In this document: positions 13,478 to 13,782 of the stretch, piece by piece
How the letters are laid out: each line of letters begins with the position of its first letter
How positions within the stretch are numbered: the stretch's first letter is position 1
NCBI GenBank assembly: GCA_964354135.1
Contig: CAYGZA010000177.1
Coordinates: 1-13,782 of the forward strand
Length of the DNA stretch: 13,782 nucleotides
From: CAYGZA01 sp964354135
GTDB taxonomy: Bacteria; Planctomycetota; Planctomycetia; Pirellulales; Thermoguttaceae
Reading direction: 5' to 3'
Notes under the pieces: generated by a model
Told to the model about the DNA's origin: nothing
Database searches by the model: none
Seen by the model: the letters and a program-made list of their open reading frames with translations, nothing else
Made by a program: the position numbers and the translations under genes

Positions 13478-13782
13478 TCATTCCAGGGTGCCGAACTGCT
13501 CGCGGAGCTCTTGCCGCTGGTATTCCTTGATCGCCCCGAGCACCGGATCCATGTTGCCGGCGAGGACATTGTCGAGCTGGTACAACGTCAGGTTGATGCG
13601 GTGGTCGGTGACGCGGTTCTCGGGGAAATTGTAGGTGCGGATCCGCTGGCTGCGGTCCCCGGAGCCGATCTTGGTCTTCCGCTCGCTGGCCCGCTTGTCC
13701 TGCTCTTCCTTCCGTTTGGCCTCGTAGCGCCGTGTTTTCAGCACGCGGAGGGCCTTGGCGAGGTTCTTGTGCTGGCTCTTCT
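13478..13782 (-). CDS. prfA: Peptide chain release factor 1, C-terminal part (partial)
   Basis: RF1 recognises UAA and UAG and triggers hydrolysis of the finished peptide on the ribosome. Only the last 100 residues are visible; the gene runs off the right edge, so the PxT codon-recognition and GGQ motifs are outside. The frame enters as KSQHKNLAKALRVL, then continues with KIGSGDRSQRIRTYNFPENR and VTDHRINLTLYQLDNVL, a distinctive RF1/RF2 signature. RF1 is favoured by the partner gene order and by the C-terminal tail (IKEYQRQELREQFGTLE). The GTG at 13742-13744 is an internal valine, not a start. TGA 13478-13480 is followed by the prmC ATG after one base. Confidence 0.93.
   Translation of the reverse strand, partial: KSQHKNLAKALRVLKTRRYEAKRKEEQDKRASERKTKIGSGDRSQRIRTYNFPENRVTDHRINLTLYQLDNVLAGNMDPVLGAIKEYQRQELREQFGTLE

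Overview
The window is a piece of a high-GC bacterial chromosome (about 65 percent GC by eye), most likely from the Planctomycetota, possibly Pirellulales. Four things point there. A DUF1559 protein has a type IV prepilin-like N-terminus. A CRTAC1/ASPIC-type FG-GAP protein is paired with a TPR protein. EF-G resembles the mitochondrial mtEFG1/spdEFG1 type. Several families of short intergenic repeats are scattered through the window. The species assignment is inference; no rRNA is present.

Layout. 1-1049: C-terminal half of EF-G (+). 1145-1678: an ORF6N-domain gene (-) bracketed by a 22-bp imperfect inverted repeat and carrying a perfect palindrome inside its coding sequence. 1754-3109: a TrpB2-type tryptophan synthase beta-like gene (-). 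3300-4607: a secreted M28 peptidase with a C-terminal PDZ domain (+), divergent from trpB2. 4736-4808: tRNA-Arg(TCT) (-). 4858-5925: a chimeric open frame in which part of an archaeo-eukaryotic-type primase of a mobile element runs in frame into the last 90 residues of a glutathionylspermidine synthase-like protein. 6084-7835 and 7864-9273: the CRTAC1 and TPR gene pair (+). 9436-9669 and 9683-10780: a small lipoprotein and the DUF1559 protein (-), convergent with the TPR gene across a strong hairpin. 10781-11273: nearly 500 bp without a convincing gene but with several inverted repeats. 11274-13782: the housekeeping cluster prfA-prmC-murA (-), with prfA cut by the window end.

How the genes work together. 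prfA and prmC form a functional pair: PrmC methylates the GGQ glutamine of release factors, and the two genes are one base apart. murA follows them, as in many bacteria. The CRTAC1 and TPR proteins are both predicted membrane-anchored and are probably co-transcribed. The DUF1559 and lipoprotein genes also look co-transcribed and export-directed. The remaining genes look like independent units.

No complete new defence or mobile system is visible. The best leads are the primase/GspS chimera, the ORF6N gene with its flanking inverted repeats and internal palindrome, and the structured 10.8-11.3 kb gap.
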